A stretch of DNA of 64,000 nucleotides. Origin: Jiella sonneratiae (GTDB lineage: Bacteria; Pseudomonadota; Alphaproteobacteria; Rhizobiales; Rhizobiaceae). The stretch lies in NCBI RefSeq assembly GCF_017353515.1, contig NZ_JAFMPY010000007.1, forward strand, positions 162,684-226,683. The letters run 5' to 3'. Below are positions 15,476 through 24,005 of the stretch, piece after piece. A program made the position numbers and the translations under genes. The notes below the pieces were generated by a model that was not told where the DNA came from, did not search any database, and saw only the letters and a list, made by a program, of their open reading frames with translations. The number at the start of each line of letters is the position of its first letter. Position 1 is the first letter of the stretch.

Positions 15476-18108
15476 ACGTGCACGTCTTCTCGCCACCGCA
15501 GCTACATCCCGCCCTCGCCGAGCTGGCTTCTCGGCCGCAGTGGGTGGCCTGGCAATTCATCAAGATCCGCGGCGAGTTGAAGAAGCCGCTCATGTCGCCG
15601 AAGGCGCCACGGGAATTCGCCAGCCACTCCGATCCGACGCACTGGCTGTCCTTCGACGAAGCGGCAGCCTACGCGGCCACCAGGGGCTTTCCGGGGATCG
15701 GGTATGTTCTCTCTGCCGACGATGGCTTGACCGGCGCTGATCTGGACAAATGCCGAGATCCCGAGACCGGCACCGTTGAGGATTGGGCTCAGGAGGTCCT
15801 CGATCTGGCCGAGACCTACGCGGAGGTGAGTCCGTCGGGGTCTGGCATCCGGCTCTTCTGGCGCGGCAAGATCGGCGCGACCGTGAAGTGTGACCCGGCG
15901 CATGTCGAGCTCTACGCCAAGCAACGATATCTCACCATCACAGGCCAGCATATTGGCGGCACGCCGCTGACGATCGAGGCAGCGCCGGAGACCCATCGAC
16001 GGCTGATGCAGCGGGTCGAGGAGCATCGGGCGGCCGCAGAGAGGGCCAAGCGGTTCCGAGAAGAGGAGGACGGAACTCTTACCGATCTCACCACGGGGGA
16101 GAACTTCGAGACCGCCGAGGAAGCTGATGCGGTATCGCGGCCAGCCGCAGCGCCGCGTTCTCCTGTCGCCGGCACCGGCCAATCCTTCTTCCGGCAGGTG
16201 AACGACGCTGCCATGGAGAGCCTGTCGGCATGGGTTCCAGCCATCTTCGGATCGTCCGCCCGTCCGCAGCCCGGGACAGGCGCCTACCGCGTCTCCTCGC
16301 GTGATCTCGGGCGGAACCTGCAGGAAGACCTGTCGATTCATCCGGACGGCATCGTCGATTTCGGTGTGTCGGACATGGGTGATGCTGCGCTCGGCAAGCG
16401 GACACCGATAGATCTCTGCCTCGAGTACGGCATCCGCTCCGATCCCGCCGACGCGGCGCTCTGGCTATGCGACTGCATTGGCCTCGACGCGGCTAGCATA
16501 GGTTGGAACGACATCGATCGCGGTAGCGTCGAGGAGGGGCTCGCCCGTCTGGCGAACTTCACCGTCGGCGGTGCAAGCCCGACTGCGCCGGCAGTCGCTT
16601 CCGCCTGCAACAAGACGGCCCACGCCGATACTTCCGGGATCGAGCCTGTCGATCTCTGGGCGAAATTCGATCCGCCAGCGCTACCTAGCGGCATCCTTCC
16701 CGGCGTGATCGAGCGGTTTGCGACGGTGCGCGCCGAGATGATGGGAGCCGATCCGGCAGGGTTGGCCATGGCTGCCTTAGTCGTTTGCTCGGCGCTTATC
16801 TCCGATCGCATCCAGCTTCGAATGAAGCGACACGACACCTGGACGGAGAGTGCGCGACTGTGGAGCGCAATGGTTGGATTGCCGTCGACCAAGAAGAGCC
16901 CGATCATCTCGGCTGCGGTGAAGCCGCTGTTCGGGATTGATGCCGACCTCGCGCGAGAATATCGGCAGGCGAAGGCCGAGTACGATCAGCTCAAGAAGGC
17001 GGGCGAGACGGCAGCGCCACCGCGCAACCGGCGCCTCAGGATCGAAGATACGTCCGTCGAGGCGTCCCAGGCGATCATTGCAGACAGCCCGGACGGCGTC
17101 TTGTGTTTTCAGGACGAGCTGAGCCGCTTCTTCGCGTCGATGGAGCGATATTCCGGCAAGGGATCGGCCGGCGGCGATCGGGGCTATTGGCTGCAGGCGT
17201 TCAATGGCGGCAGCTACTCGGTGGCGCGGGTCGGCCGTGGCCAGTTCGACATAGAGAATCTCTCCGTCTGCCTCCTCGGCGGCGTCCAACCTGATGTGAT
17301 CCGGCGCGTCGCCGCCGATACTCTCGACGACGGGCTCTTGCAGCGCATGATCCCGATCATCCTGCGGCCGGCCAGCATCGGCAAAGACGAGCCGATGCCC
17401 GATGTCGTCCGTGAATACGAATGGGTGGCAAGGCGCCTTCACGGCATGTCGCCGCCGATCACCGGCGGAAGCGGAAACCTATCGAACCTCGAAACCACGC
17501 TCGTCTTCGACGAAGATGCGCAGGCTATCCGGCGCGATCTGGAGGCGCGGCATCTGGAAATGTCGTCCCTGGAGATCGTGAACCGAAAGCTGGCATCCGC
17601 CATCGGCAAGTACGACGCGATCTTCGGTCGCCTGTGCATTGTTTGGCACTGCATCGAACATGCCGAGCATGATCGGCCGCCACGAACCGTCAGCGGCGAG
17701 ATCGCAGCCCAGGTGGCCGATTTCCTCCACGGCTTCATTCTGCCGCATGCCATCGCGTTCTATCGAGAGGTGGTCGGGCTTTCTGACGATCATGAGCTTC
17801 TGACCGAAGTCGCGGATTTCCTTCTGACCCATCCGGAAATCACGGAGGCGACCTTCCGGACCTTCGGTCGCGGATCCTCGACGATGAGGAGATGCAAGGA
17901 CACGAAGTCAGCCGAGACGATCCTTGAGCGCCTAGAGGCTTTCGGCTGGCTGGCGAGAAAGCCGACCGAGCGTAACCAGACGTCGGCCCGGTGGGAGGTG
18001 CTGCCTGCAGTTCACGCGGCGTTCGCTGAGCGGGCAAAGAGAGAGAAGGCGAGACGGGAAAAGGCAAGGCAGACGATCGCCGACGTCTTCCGAGGAGAGG
18101 GCGAATGA
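15472..18108 (+). CDS. Replication protein: primase-polymerase-like N-terminus with DUF3987 domain
   Basis: The 878-residue protein is the probable replication initiator of the element. Residues about 1-200 match phage and plasmid primase-polymerase regions: RPQWVAWQFIKIRGELKKPL, GFPGIGYVLSADDGLTGADL with the acidic D(x)D-type pair, SPSGSGIRLFW, and KQRYLTITGQHI. Residues about 400-800 form a DUF3987 domain: LWSAMVGLPSTKKSPIISAA (a Walker A-like loop), CFQDELSRFFASMERYSG, GGDRGYWLQAFNGGSY, NLSVCLLGGVQPD. The C-terminus looks like a winged-helix-like region (TFRTFGRGSSTMRRCKD). A 23-bp inverted repeat lies just after its stop codon. Starts by ATGA overlap. Family assignment is good; biochemical activity is inferred. 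Confidence 0.85.
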   Translation: MNVHVFSPPQLHPALAELASRPQWVAWQFIKIRGELKKPLMSPKAPREFASHSDPTHWLSFDEAAAYAATRGFPGIGYVLSADDGLTGADLDKCRDPETGTVEDWAQEVLDLAETYAEVSPSGSGIRLFWRGKIGATVKCDPAHVELYAKQRYLTITGQHIGGTPLTIEAAPETHRRLMQRVEEHRAAAERAKRFREEEDGTLTDLTTGENFETAEEADAVSRPAAAPRSPVAGTGQSFFRQVNDAAMESLSAWVPAIFGSSARPQPGTGAYRVSSRDLGRNLQEDLSIHPDGIVDFGVSDMGDAALGKRTPIDLCLEYGIRSDPADAALWLCDCIGLDAASIGWNDIDRGSVEEGLARLANFTVGGASPTAPAVASACNKTAHADTSGIEPVDLWAKFDPPALPSGILPGVIERFATVRAEMMGADPAGLAMAALVVCSALISDRIQLRMKRHDTWTESARLWSAMVGLPSTKKSPIISAAVKPLFGIDADLAREYRQAKAEYDQLKKAGETAAPPRNRRLRIEDTSVEASQAIIADSPDGVLCFQDELSRFFASMERYSGKGSAGGDRGYWLQAFNGGSYSVARVGRGQFDIENLSVCLLGGVQPDVIRRVAADTLDDGLLQRMIPIILRPASIGKDEPMPDVVREYEWVARRLHGMSPPITGGSGNLSNLETTLVFDEDAQAIRRDLEARHLEMSSLEIVNRKLASAIGKYDAIFGRLCIVWHCIEHAEHDRPPRTVSGEIAAQVADFLHGFILPHAIAFYREVVGLSDDHELLTEVADFLLTHPEITEATFRTFGRGSSTMRRCKDTKSAETILERLEAFGWLARKPTERNQTSARWEVLPAVHAAFAERAKREKARREKARQTIADVFRGEGE

Positions 18109-18332
18109 CCGGAACTTGTCACAGCTTGTCCCTCGGGCGTGTAGCGAATGAAAATTCCTCCTCTCTCATATGTATCTCAGGACCGCCCGTGCCGCGCGTA
18201 CCCGAGGGACAGGTTGTGACAAGTGCGGTGGCGAATGCGACTTCTCGATCGGATCATCAGAGATGCACCTCCAGCCGTAATGGCGGTTCCATATCGGCGA
18301 GCACGCGGCCGATTTCCGGGAGGGGCATCTGA
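18105..18332 (+). CDS. Possible small protein in the coupled operon
   Basis: A 75-codon frame joined to the primase-like gene by ATGA (18105-18108) and to the next gene by TGATG (18330-18334). Apart from this double coupling there is little to support it: the residue mix is Ser/Arg-rich and no domain is evident. The frame contains the long inverted repeat at 18115-18223, so the stretch may be a non-coding origin or regulatory region instead. Confidence 0.3.
   Translation: MTGTCHSLSLGRVANENSSSLICISGPPVPRVPEGQVVTSAVANATSRSDHQRCTSSRNGGSISASTRPISGRGI
18115..18223. repeat. 23-bp imperfect inverted repeat, candidate replication origin or operator
   Basis: The arms 18115-18137 and 18201-18223 are complementary at 21 of 23 positions and enclose 63 bases. 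Each arm itself holds a near repeat of TTGTC (CTTGTCAC then TTGTCCC in the left arm). The repeat begins seven bases after the stop of the replication gene, where origins of small phage-like elements often lie. The enclosed 63 bases are the most AT-rich part of the area (tgaaaattcctcctctctca). Confidence 0.55.
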
Positions 18333-18568
18333 TGGCCGTCCAAGACGTCCCCGACCTCCTCGCAGGCCTATTCCCGCCGCCTGACGCTGCCAAAGCCCTG
18401 CGGCTGTCGACGATTACGCTGGCCAAGTGGCGGTCGGCCGGGACCGGGCCGCGGTGGTGCAAGATCGGCGGCAAGGTCTATTACCGCGAGGACGATCTTC
18501 GCGCGTGGGTGATGGCCCAGGCAGAGGCGCCGGCCGCTCCCAGGTCATCTGCAGGAATAAATCGATAA
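18332..18568 (+). CDS. Small helix-turn-helix protein (excisionase/AlpA-like)
   Basis: 78 residues with a HTH_17-like fold: FPPPDAAKALRLSTITLAKW forms the two helices and the recognition turn, followed by the typical RSAGTGPRWCKIGGKVYYRE wing and DDLRAWV end. Such proteins act as excisionases or as small transcription factors. Start overlaps the preceding frame (TGATG). Because the other AlpA-type gene (14442) is frameshifted, this intact one could take over part of its role. That is only inference. Confidence 0.8.
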   Translation: MAVQDVPDLLAGLFPPPDAAKALRLSTITLAKWRSAGTGPRWCKIGGKVYYREDDLRAWVMAQAEAPAAPRSSAGINR

Positions 18569-18647
18569 TCCGCGACAACATTCGATAAGCGACATCGCCG
18601 GCGCCCTCTCCGTAGTCTGAAACAGACGACAACAAGAGGACGAACCG

Positions 18648-18815
18648 ATGTCTCGCTTTCCCGAGCTTCTGCAGTTTCGAGCCCCGCCGGGCACTTCCAT
18701 CGCAATCGAGGAAGTCGCCAAGGCCGAGGGCAAGCGCCCGGCCGAGATCGTCCGCGAGGCTGTGGCCGCGCGTCTCGCCGCAGCGACCGCATCCGTCACG
18801 GCGCACGCCGCCTGA
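18648..18815 (+). CDS. Ribbon-helix-helix-like small protein
   Basis: A 55-residue protein: MSRFPELLQFRAPPGTSIAI, then EEVAKAEGKRPAEIVREAVA. The short strand FRAPPG followed by helices EEVAKAEGK and PAEIVREAVAARL fits the CopG/Arc ribbon-helix-helix fold of small DNA-binding regulators. The ATG at 18648 follows GAGGAC at a suitable distance. Its TGA overlaps a possible ATG at 18815. Probably a regulator of the phage-type genes that follow. Confidence 0.65.
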   Translation: MSRFPELLQFRAPPGTSIAIEEVAKAEGKRPAEIVREAVAARLAAATASVTAHAA

Positions 18816-18883
18816 TGCCGGCTCAACTTCCGCAAACTGCCGTTTTCGGAACCAATCCACCAGCCCGAGAAGGGACGCCTGAC

Positions 18884-19681
18884 ATGGCCGACACGCCACT
18901 TTCCGAACGCATCCAGGCCGCGCTACGGGCCGGCAAGTCGCAGGGCGTCGAGGCTCTGATCTTCGAAGCCGAGGCAGCCGCAAAGCAGGCTGTCGCCGAC
19001 CACGACGCGGCGAAGGAGCGCGCGCTCGATCCGCTCCTCAGCGACAGCGAGATCGCCGCGGCGCGCAAGGCGATGGAAGACGCCAACTTCACCAGCGAAC
19101 GGATGACGAAGGCGGCCGCGGTGCTTCGGGAGAAGCTGAGCGAGTTCAACCGCGCCGAGGAGAACGACGCTCGCCGCAAGGTCTACGATGCGGCCCTCGC
19201 CCGGCGTAATGCCGCCTCGGCTTGTCTCCGGGCGGATTATCCGGATCTCGCGCACAAGCTCGGCGCGCTTCTCGCCGAAGTCGTCGGCGCCGACGCTGCT
19301 GTGACGCATGCCAACCGACGTCTGCCGGACGGCGTTACCGAGATCCTGCCGGTAGAGCGGCACGCGCGGCCCACGAAAGAGCATATCGTGCCGGGCGGCC
19401 AGAAGGTGCCCTTCATCCCGAACGATTCGAGCTGGCCGACGCTGACGCGCAAGATCGTACTGCCGGCCTTTGAGTGCGGCCGCCATCCTCCGATCTGGGG
19501 ACCGGACAACTCGCTGTCGCGCGGCTTCCACTTCACCCCAGAACTTACCAATGGAGGGCGCGTGTCTGCCGCGTCCGGCGTCGCCGACGAGCGTCCGGCG
19601 AAGCCTGCCGGCGAAGGTGGGGTCATCCTTTCCTCCGCCTCGCCGGTCTCCTCCAATTCCAGCAAGGAGAACGCAGCATGA
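18884..19681 (+). CDS. Hypothetical phage-type protein with coiled-coil region
   Basis: 265 residues when started at ATG 18884, which has AGGGA eight bases upstream; an in-frame ATG at 18815, overlapping the previous stop, is the alternative. Residues about 10-130 are alanine- and glutamate-rich and look like a long helix pair (EAEAAAKQAVADHDAAKERA). The second half is ordered (VPFIPNDSSWPTLTRKIVLP) and the C-terminus is a Ser/Ala-rich tail. It precedes DUF2213 and tape-measure genes, so a head or tail accessory role is possible. No recognised family. Confidence 0.65.
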   Translation: MADTPLSERIQAALRAGKSQGVEALIFEAEAAAKQAVADHDAAKERALDPLLSDSEIAAARKAMEDANFTSERMTKAAAVLREKLSEFNRAEENDARRKVYDAALARRNAASACLRADYPDLAHKLGALLAEVVGADAAVTHANRRLPDGVTEILPVERHARPTKEHIVPGGQKVPFIPNDSSWPTLTRKIVLPAFECGRHPPIWGPDNSLSRGFHFTPELTNGGRVSAASGVADERPAKPAGEGGVILSSASPVSSNSSKENAA

Positions 19682-20079
19682 CGAACCGCTGCACCTGCAC
19701 CGGCCCGGTGTGTTCCTGCGGCGCCGAGGGCGTCGTCAAGGACGGCGCCAGCGTCCGGGTGAATGGCCTCACGATGGACAGTGCACGCTGTCCCGACAGT
19801 GGGCAGGCCGACTATGAACGGCGGATTGCCGACGGCTGGAAGGCCAGCGACGCCGCCTATCAGGCCATGCTCGATCGCGATCGCAACGCCTGGCAAGGTG
19901 ACACGGCCACGACCGACAAGCCGGTTGCCGACCGCATCAAGGAGAAGACTGACGACGCCTATGCGCAGGCCTTCGCCGATGCCAAGGCGGCCGGACAAGA
20001 AGACGCGGTTGCGCGGTCGCATGCGTCTTACGAGGCATGGAAAGTCCGCATGTCGAATGCCTGGCGGGTTCCCGCCTGA
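19678..20079 (+). CDS. Hypothetical protein with cysteine-rich N-terminus
   Basis: 133 residues starting by ATGA overlap at 19678. The first 14 residues, NRCTCTGPVCSCG, have four cysteines with spacing C-x-C-x4-C-x-C, and a fifth follows in MDSARCPDSG. This could bind zinc. The rest is helical with repeated alanines (KASDAAYQAMLDRDRNAW, KEKTDDAYAQAFADAKAAGQ). No known family recognised. It is coupled to the DUF2213 gene by TGATG. Confidence 0.6.
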   Translation: MTNRCTCTGPVCSCGAEGVVKDGASVRVNGLTMDSARCPDSGQADYERRIADGWKASDAAYQAMLDRDRNAWQGDTATTDKPVADRIKEKTDDAYAQAFADAKAAGQEDAVARSHASYEAWKVRMSNAWRVPA

Positions 20080-20603
20080 TGCTCTTCCTCGACGCCGCAC
20101 CCATCGACGACTGGCGGATATCGCGTGACGGTTATCTCGTCGCCGATGTCCGGATCGCCCGGGCCGGCATCTATCAGTATGCCGGTCGGGAGCTTGGCCG
20201 CGCCGATCTCGGCATGGTCAACGTCTACCGCCCGCCGGCGGCTGTCTTCGATGCCCGGGCGATGCGCAGCTTCGCGCTGCGGCCGGTGACAATGGACCAT
20301 CCCGCCACGGGCGTCTCGGCCGCCACATGGCGACAGCACGCGATCGGCACGCTCGGCGAGGAGATCCGCCGGGACGGCATCTTCCTGCGTGGCACCGCCA
20401 TCATCCACGATGGCGCGGCGATCGAGACCATCCGCGCCGGTAAGCGCGAACTCAGCGCCGGCTATGTCTCCTCGCTCACCTGGCAAGACACCGCGACGCC
20501 CGAAGGCGAGCGCGCCCAGGCCGTGATGGGCGGCATCACCGGCAACCATGTGGCGGTCGTCGAGCGCGGTCGCGCCGGCGCACAATGCAGGATCGGACAA
20601 TGA
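20079..20603 (+). CDS. DUF2213-family phage protein
   Basis: 174 residues matching the DUF2213 family, which occurs in head modules of tailed phages and is often considered protease- or scaffold-related. Matching text includes DGYLVADVRIARAGIYQYAG, VYRPPAAVFDARAMRSFALR, PVTMDHPATGVSAATWRQHA, AIETIRAGKRELSAGYVSSL and ITGNHVAVVERGRAGAQCRI, in the usual order over the whole length. It starts at TGATG overlap. The presence of this family with no capsid gene nearby is odd. Confidence 0.85.
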   Translation: MLFLDAAPIDDWRISRDGYLVADVRIARAGIYQYAGRELGRADLGMVNVYRPPAAVFDARAMRSFALRPVTMDHPATGVSAATWRQHAIGTLGEEIRRDGIFLRGTAIIHDGAAIETIRAGKRELSAGYVSSLTWQDTATPEGERAQAVMGGITGNHVAVVERGRAGAQCRIGQ

Positions 20604-21088
20604 GCACCACCGGAACCGTCATGGCGTCCCTGACGCCCGCCGCGGATCTCCAGCTTCTCGGTCGGGAATACGCTGCTATGCGTCCGGCTTCTGCCGAGGA
20701 GCGCAAGGCGTTAAAGCTGCGGCGTCGTGCCATCGCCTACGCCGTCGTCCTGCGCTCCTGCGCCGGTGTGACGGTTCTCGTCGCCGAGGCGACCGGCGCC
20801 AAGGGACGGCCGATGTCGGCGGACATCATCGACTCCCTCGTGATCCACTACTCGATGAACAATGAAACCGGCGCCGCGATCGGCAAGAGCGCCGCGGTCA
20901 TCGCCATTGCCCGCACGCTGTTTTCGACGTCGCTCCTCCCCCTTCTTCTGGCCGAGCGGCCGAGTGCCGGGCCATGCCTCGGGTGCCGGTGCATCTGGCA
21001 ACCGGCCGGCGCCTTCGACTCCGCTGCCGAACGTGGCCGGGCCGTCGAGACGATCGTCGGCGCGTCCATCGAACGGAGGGCTGCCTGA
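20600..21088 (+). CDS. Hypothetical phage-type protein
   Basis: 162 residues, unknown function, starting in an ATGA overlap and ending in a TGATG overlap with the tape-measure gene. It has helical stretches (LKLRRRAIAYAVVLRSCAGV) and a cysteine cluster GPCLGCRCIW near 130 that could coordinate a metal. Directly before a tape-measure gene one often finds tail assembly chaperones; this protein may fill that place, but no sequence signature confirms it. Confidence 0.6.
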   Translation: MSTTGTVMASLTPAADLQLLGREYAAMRPASAEERKALKLRRRAIAYAVVLRSCAGVTVLVAEATGAKGRPMSADIIDSLVIHYSMNNETGAAIGKSAAVIAIARTLFSTSLLPLLLAERPSAGPCLGCRCIWQPAGAFDSAAERGRAVETIVGASIERRAA

Positions 21089-22995
21089 TGGTTGTTGACG
21101 AACTCGTCGCCATGCTTCGCTACGAGATCCGTGGCGAGCAGAACGCCCGCAAATTCAAGCAGGGGATCGACAGCGCAGAGCGCAGCGCCAGGAGCTTTTC
21201 GCAGACCATGCTTGCCCTCGGCGGCGTGATTGGCGGCGCCCTAGCAGGCCTTGCCATCACCGACAAGATCGCGGGCTTTGTCGGCAGCATCACCGAGACC
21301 GGTTCGGCTTTCGAGAACATGGGCGTCCGTCTGAAGGCGCTGGAGGGGTCTTCGGAAGGCGCCGAGAAGGCGCTGGCCTGGATCACTGACTTCGCCAAGA
21401 AGACGCCCCTGGAGCTATCCGAGGTCGTTGACGCCTACGCAAACCTTCGCACCTACGGCATCGATCCGACGAACGGCAGCATGCAGGCGGTCACCGACGC
21501 CATGGCGGCGACGGGCGGCGGCGCCGAGAAGCTCAACGGCATCATCATGGGGCTCGGCCAGGCCTGGACGAAGCAGAAGCTCCAGGGCGAGGAGATCATG
21601 CAGCTCCTCGAGCGCGGCATTCCCGTGTGGGATATGCTCGCCACGGCGACCGGTAAAAGCGTCCCGGAGCTTCAAAAGCTCTCCAGCGCCGGCAAGCTCG
21701 GCCGCAAGGAGATCGGGCTGCTGATCGACATGATCGGGAAGCGGTACAAGGGCGCATCCGAAGACTTCTCCAAGACCTTCGACGGCATCACGTCCAACCT
21801 CAAGGACAACTGGACACAGTTTCTGAAGGAGATCGCCGATGCGGGCTACTACGACAGCGTAAAATACCGACTTCAAGGACTTCTCGATTGGGTGAACCGG
21901 CAGTGGGAGAACGGACTCGCTCACGGCGTCGCAACCCGGATCTCCGATTTCCTCGTCGTATCGATGCGTCAAATCGAGCATATCGCAACGCAGGCATGGC
22001 GGATCGGCCGGGGCTTCTACGCCGCCGCCGATGGGGTTGTCGCGCTCACGGCCAAGATCACCGGCTTGTCGAAGGGATGGGCCGCGGCTGGGCTCGGCGT
22101 GGGACTACTGGCGTCACGCGCCGGCGGGCGCGCGATGATGATGGCAATGGCGAGGCGTGTCCCCATGCTCGCCGCGGCGCTGGCTATTGACGACCTCATC
22201 GGCGCCCTGAACGGCGACGACAGCGTTGTCGGGTCGACGCCCAAGGGGCAGAAGGCCATCGAGAACCTGAAAACGCAGTTCGAGTCTCTCCGGACGACGC
22301 TGCAGGGGATCGCCTCCGATCTCGATAAGGCTCGCGAGAGGATCGCCAAGTCCTTCGATCTGCCGCCTGACACCTTGTCGTCGATCACCGACCTGTCGAA
22401 GCGGTGGGACGAACTGCGGGACAGCCTGTCGTTCGAGATCAAGGTCGGGAAGCTCGACATAGATCCGATCAAGGTGGCGTTCGACACGGTTCGCCAGTGG
22501 GTGGAGAAGGCCGCCAGCGACTTCAAGATGCTGTTCACCGATCCGACACAGTTCGCCGTCGAAGCGATGATCAATGCCATCGATCTCGTGGCGGCGAAGT
22601 TCGAACTGATCGCCAGGAATCTTGGCCTTCTGCAGCAATATGCGGGCTCGATCGCGCAGGCGATGGGAGCGCCGGGGGTGCAGAGCGGTGATGCGGCCCC
22701 GCAGAAAGGCGCGCTGATCGGCTCTCTTGCCAGCCCCCCGTCGTCGTCGGACGGCAATTTGTCGATGCGGTTCGGAAATGCGGATTTCCTCGGCGCCGCG
22801 AACCAGGCGCAAAAAGCCTTGAACGATCTCGCCCGTCCTGTGGAGGGCAAGGCGGATCTGAACATCGAACCGTTCCTTGCCAAGGTCCGTGCAGCCAAAG
22901 CCGCGGCGGCCGAGCTGAGCAGCATCACCGCCGGCGGCAAGGGCGGGCGGGTCGTGTCGCGGCCGTCCGTCGCCGCAGGTCCGGCAGCACCATGA
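21088..22995 (+). CDS. Tail tape-measure protein
   Basis: 635 residues with a tape-measure N-terminal domain. Signs are the opening VDELVAMLRYEIRGEQNARK with FKQGIDSAERSARSFSQTML, the hydrophobic stretch LALGGVIGGALAGLAITDKI, and the domain core ENMGVRLKALEGSSEGAEKA, AYANLRTYGIDPTNGSMQAV, GGGAEKLNGIIMGLGQAWTK, LQGEEIMQLLERGIPVWDML and SKTFDGITSNLKDNWTQFLK. Mid-protein hydrophobic helices lie at about 310-370. Tape measures set tail length; with 635 residues the corresponding tail would be short to medium. In a satellite, such a protein could redirect helper tail assembly. The start at 21088 overlaps the previous stop. Confidence 0.88.
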   Translation: MVVDELVAMLRYEIRGEQNARKFKQGIDSAERSARSFSQTMLALGGVIGGALAGLAITDKIAGFVGSITETGSAFENMGVRLKALEGSSEGAEKALAWITDFAKKTPLELSEVVDAYANLRTYGIDPTNGSMQAVTDAMAATGGGAEKLNGIIMGLGQAWTKQKLQGEEIMQLLERGIPVWDMLATATGKSVPELQKLSSAGKLGRKEIGLLIDMIGKRYKGASEDFSKTFDGITSNLKDNWTQFLKEIADAGYYDSVKYRLQGLLDWVNRQWENGLAHGVATRISDFLVVSMRQIEHIATQAWRIGRGFYAAADGVVALTAKITGLSKGWAAAGLGVGLLASRAGGRAMMMAMARRVPMLAAALAIDDLIGALNGDDSVVGSTPKGQKAIENLKTQFESLRTTLQGIASDLDKARERIAKSFDLPPDTLSSITDLSKRWDELRDSLSFEIKVGKLDIDPIKVAFDTVRQWVEKAASDFKMLFTDPTQFAVEAMINAIDLVAAKFELIARNLGLLQQYAGSIAQAMGAPGVQSGDAAPQKGALIGSLASPPSSSDGNLSMRFGNADFLGAANQAQKALNDLARPVEGKADLNIEPFLAKVRAAKAAAAELSSITAGGKGGRVVSRPSVAAGPAAP

Positions 22996-23075
22996 CACTG
23001 AAGATCACGGCAGAGGTGAAGCACAGCCACCCGGGTCGGCTCTCTCGTGTTCTGTCGAGCCTGGTGTTCAGATGA
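22992..23075 (+). CDS. Tiny 27-residue coupled reading frame
   Basis: MTLKITAEVKHSHPGRLSRV plus seven residues. It begins with an ATGA overlap on the tape-measure stop and ends with an ATGA overlap on the DUF5681 gene, so ribosomes passing along the operon would read it. It may be only a coupling bridge or a true small protein. No other evidence. Confidence 0.35.
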   Translation: MTLKITAEVKHSHPGRLSRVLSSLVFR

Positions 23076-23491
23076 CGAACCGCACGGCCCGCGGCACCTT
23101 CGCGAAGGGCAACCCTGGGCGCCCGAAGGGAACCCGAGCGAAGGCGACGCTCGCCGCGGAGAAGCTCATGGACGGCGAGGCCGAGACCCTCACTCGCACG
23201 TGCATCAATATGGCCAAGGCCGGCGATGCCGTCGCGCTGCGTCTGTGCATGGAGCGCATTGCGCCGGTTCGAAAGGGCCGGCCGGTGCCGTTCGATCTGC
23301 CGAAGGTGGAAGGCGTCGCGGACGTTCCCAAGGCCGGCGCGGCTATCCTGCAGGCCGTGGCGAAAGGCAGGCTGTCGCCGGAAGAGGCTGGGGCGATCAT
23401 GAACGTGGTCGAAGGCTTCCGGAAGTCCGTCGAGACCAACGAGATCCTGGAGCGCCTGGCCGTGCTGGAGGAGGCAACCCGTGCGAAGTGA
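23072..23491 (+). CDS. DUF5681 domain protein (terminase small subunit-like)
   Basis: 139 residues. The N-terminus RGTFAKGNPGRPKGTRAKAT is the hallmark of the DUF5681 family, followed by LAAEKLMDGEAETLTRTCIN, ALRLCMERIAPVRKGRPVPF and the long helix of the C-terminus (EEAGAIMNVVEGFRKSVETN). Such proteins are found in phages, satellites and transposon-like elements of alphaproteobacteria and are sometimes linked to DNA packaging. No large terminase accompanies it here, which would fit a satellite redirecting a helper terminase; this is inference. Confidence 0.75.
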   Translation: MTNRTARGTFAKGNPGRPKGTRAKATLAAEKLMDGEAETLTRTCINMAKAGDAVALRLCMERIAPVRKGRPVPFDLPKVEGVADVPKAGAAILQAVAKGRLSPEEAGAIMNVVEGFRKSVETNEILERLAVLEEATRAK

Positions 23492-24005
23492 CATCATGCG
23501 CCGGCTGGAGAAGCTGGAGGCCGACCGGCAGGCGAAGTCCCGGCCGGCGGTGAACTACGGCGCCCGCCTCACGGAGGAGGAGTGGCTCCAAGCGCTCGCC
23601 ATGCTCGATCCCGATCCCGAGGTCGCCTTCGCCATGATGACGGCCGAGGATGTCCCGGCTGCCGTCTGCGTGGTCGGGCTGCCTGTACCGCCGGCGTCCT
23701 TTGCGGAAATGGTCGCGGCCGACGCGCCGGCCCATTTCTGGACGGCCCGGATGGCGGCGTGGGCGCTCGCCTACAAGGGCAAGCCGATCCACGACGACGA
23801 CGACACGGTTGCGGCGCTGTGTGCGGCGCTGGACCGTCTCCTGCCGCCGGACGGCGCATCGGAACGGGTGACGGCGCTCCGCAGTGCGATCCTCGAATCC
23901 CCGGCTGCAAGCGAAGGCGGCCCGATCATGGTATTCGATCTCGTCGGCATCTCCCGGCGGCCGGCGATCCAAATCGAAGTCGTCGGGGCGGACGTGTGGC
24001 TATGA
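23481..24005 (+). CDS. Hypothetical element protein
   Basis: 174 residues from a GTG at 23481, preceded by GGAGGAGG at six bases; it overlaps the previous gene by 11 bases. The N-terminus MRSDIMRRLEKLEADRQAKS is a coiled-coil-like opening that resembles the start of the next protein (NRSDVLKRLDALEAL). Acidic, alanine-rich, no known domain. The similarity of the two N-termini suggests a shared leader helix or an old duplication. Confidence 0.6.
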   Translation: MRSDIMRRLEKLEADRQAKSRPAVNYGARLTEEEWLQALAMLDPDPEVAFAMMTAEDVPAAVCVVGLPVPPASFAEMVAADAPAHFWTARMAAWALAYKGKPIHDDDDTVAALCAALDRLLPPDGASERVTALRSAILESPAASEGGPIMVFDLVGISRRPAIQIEVVGADVWL

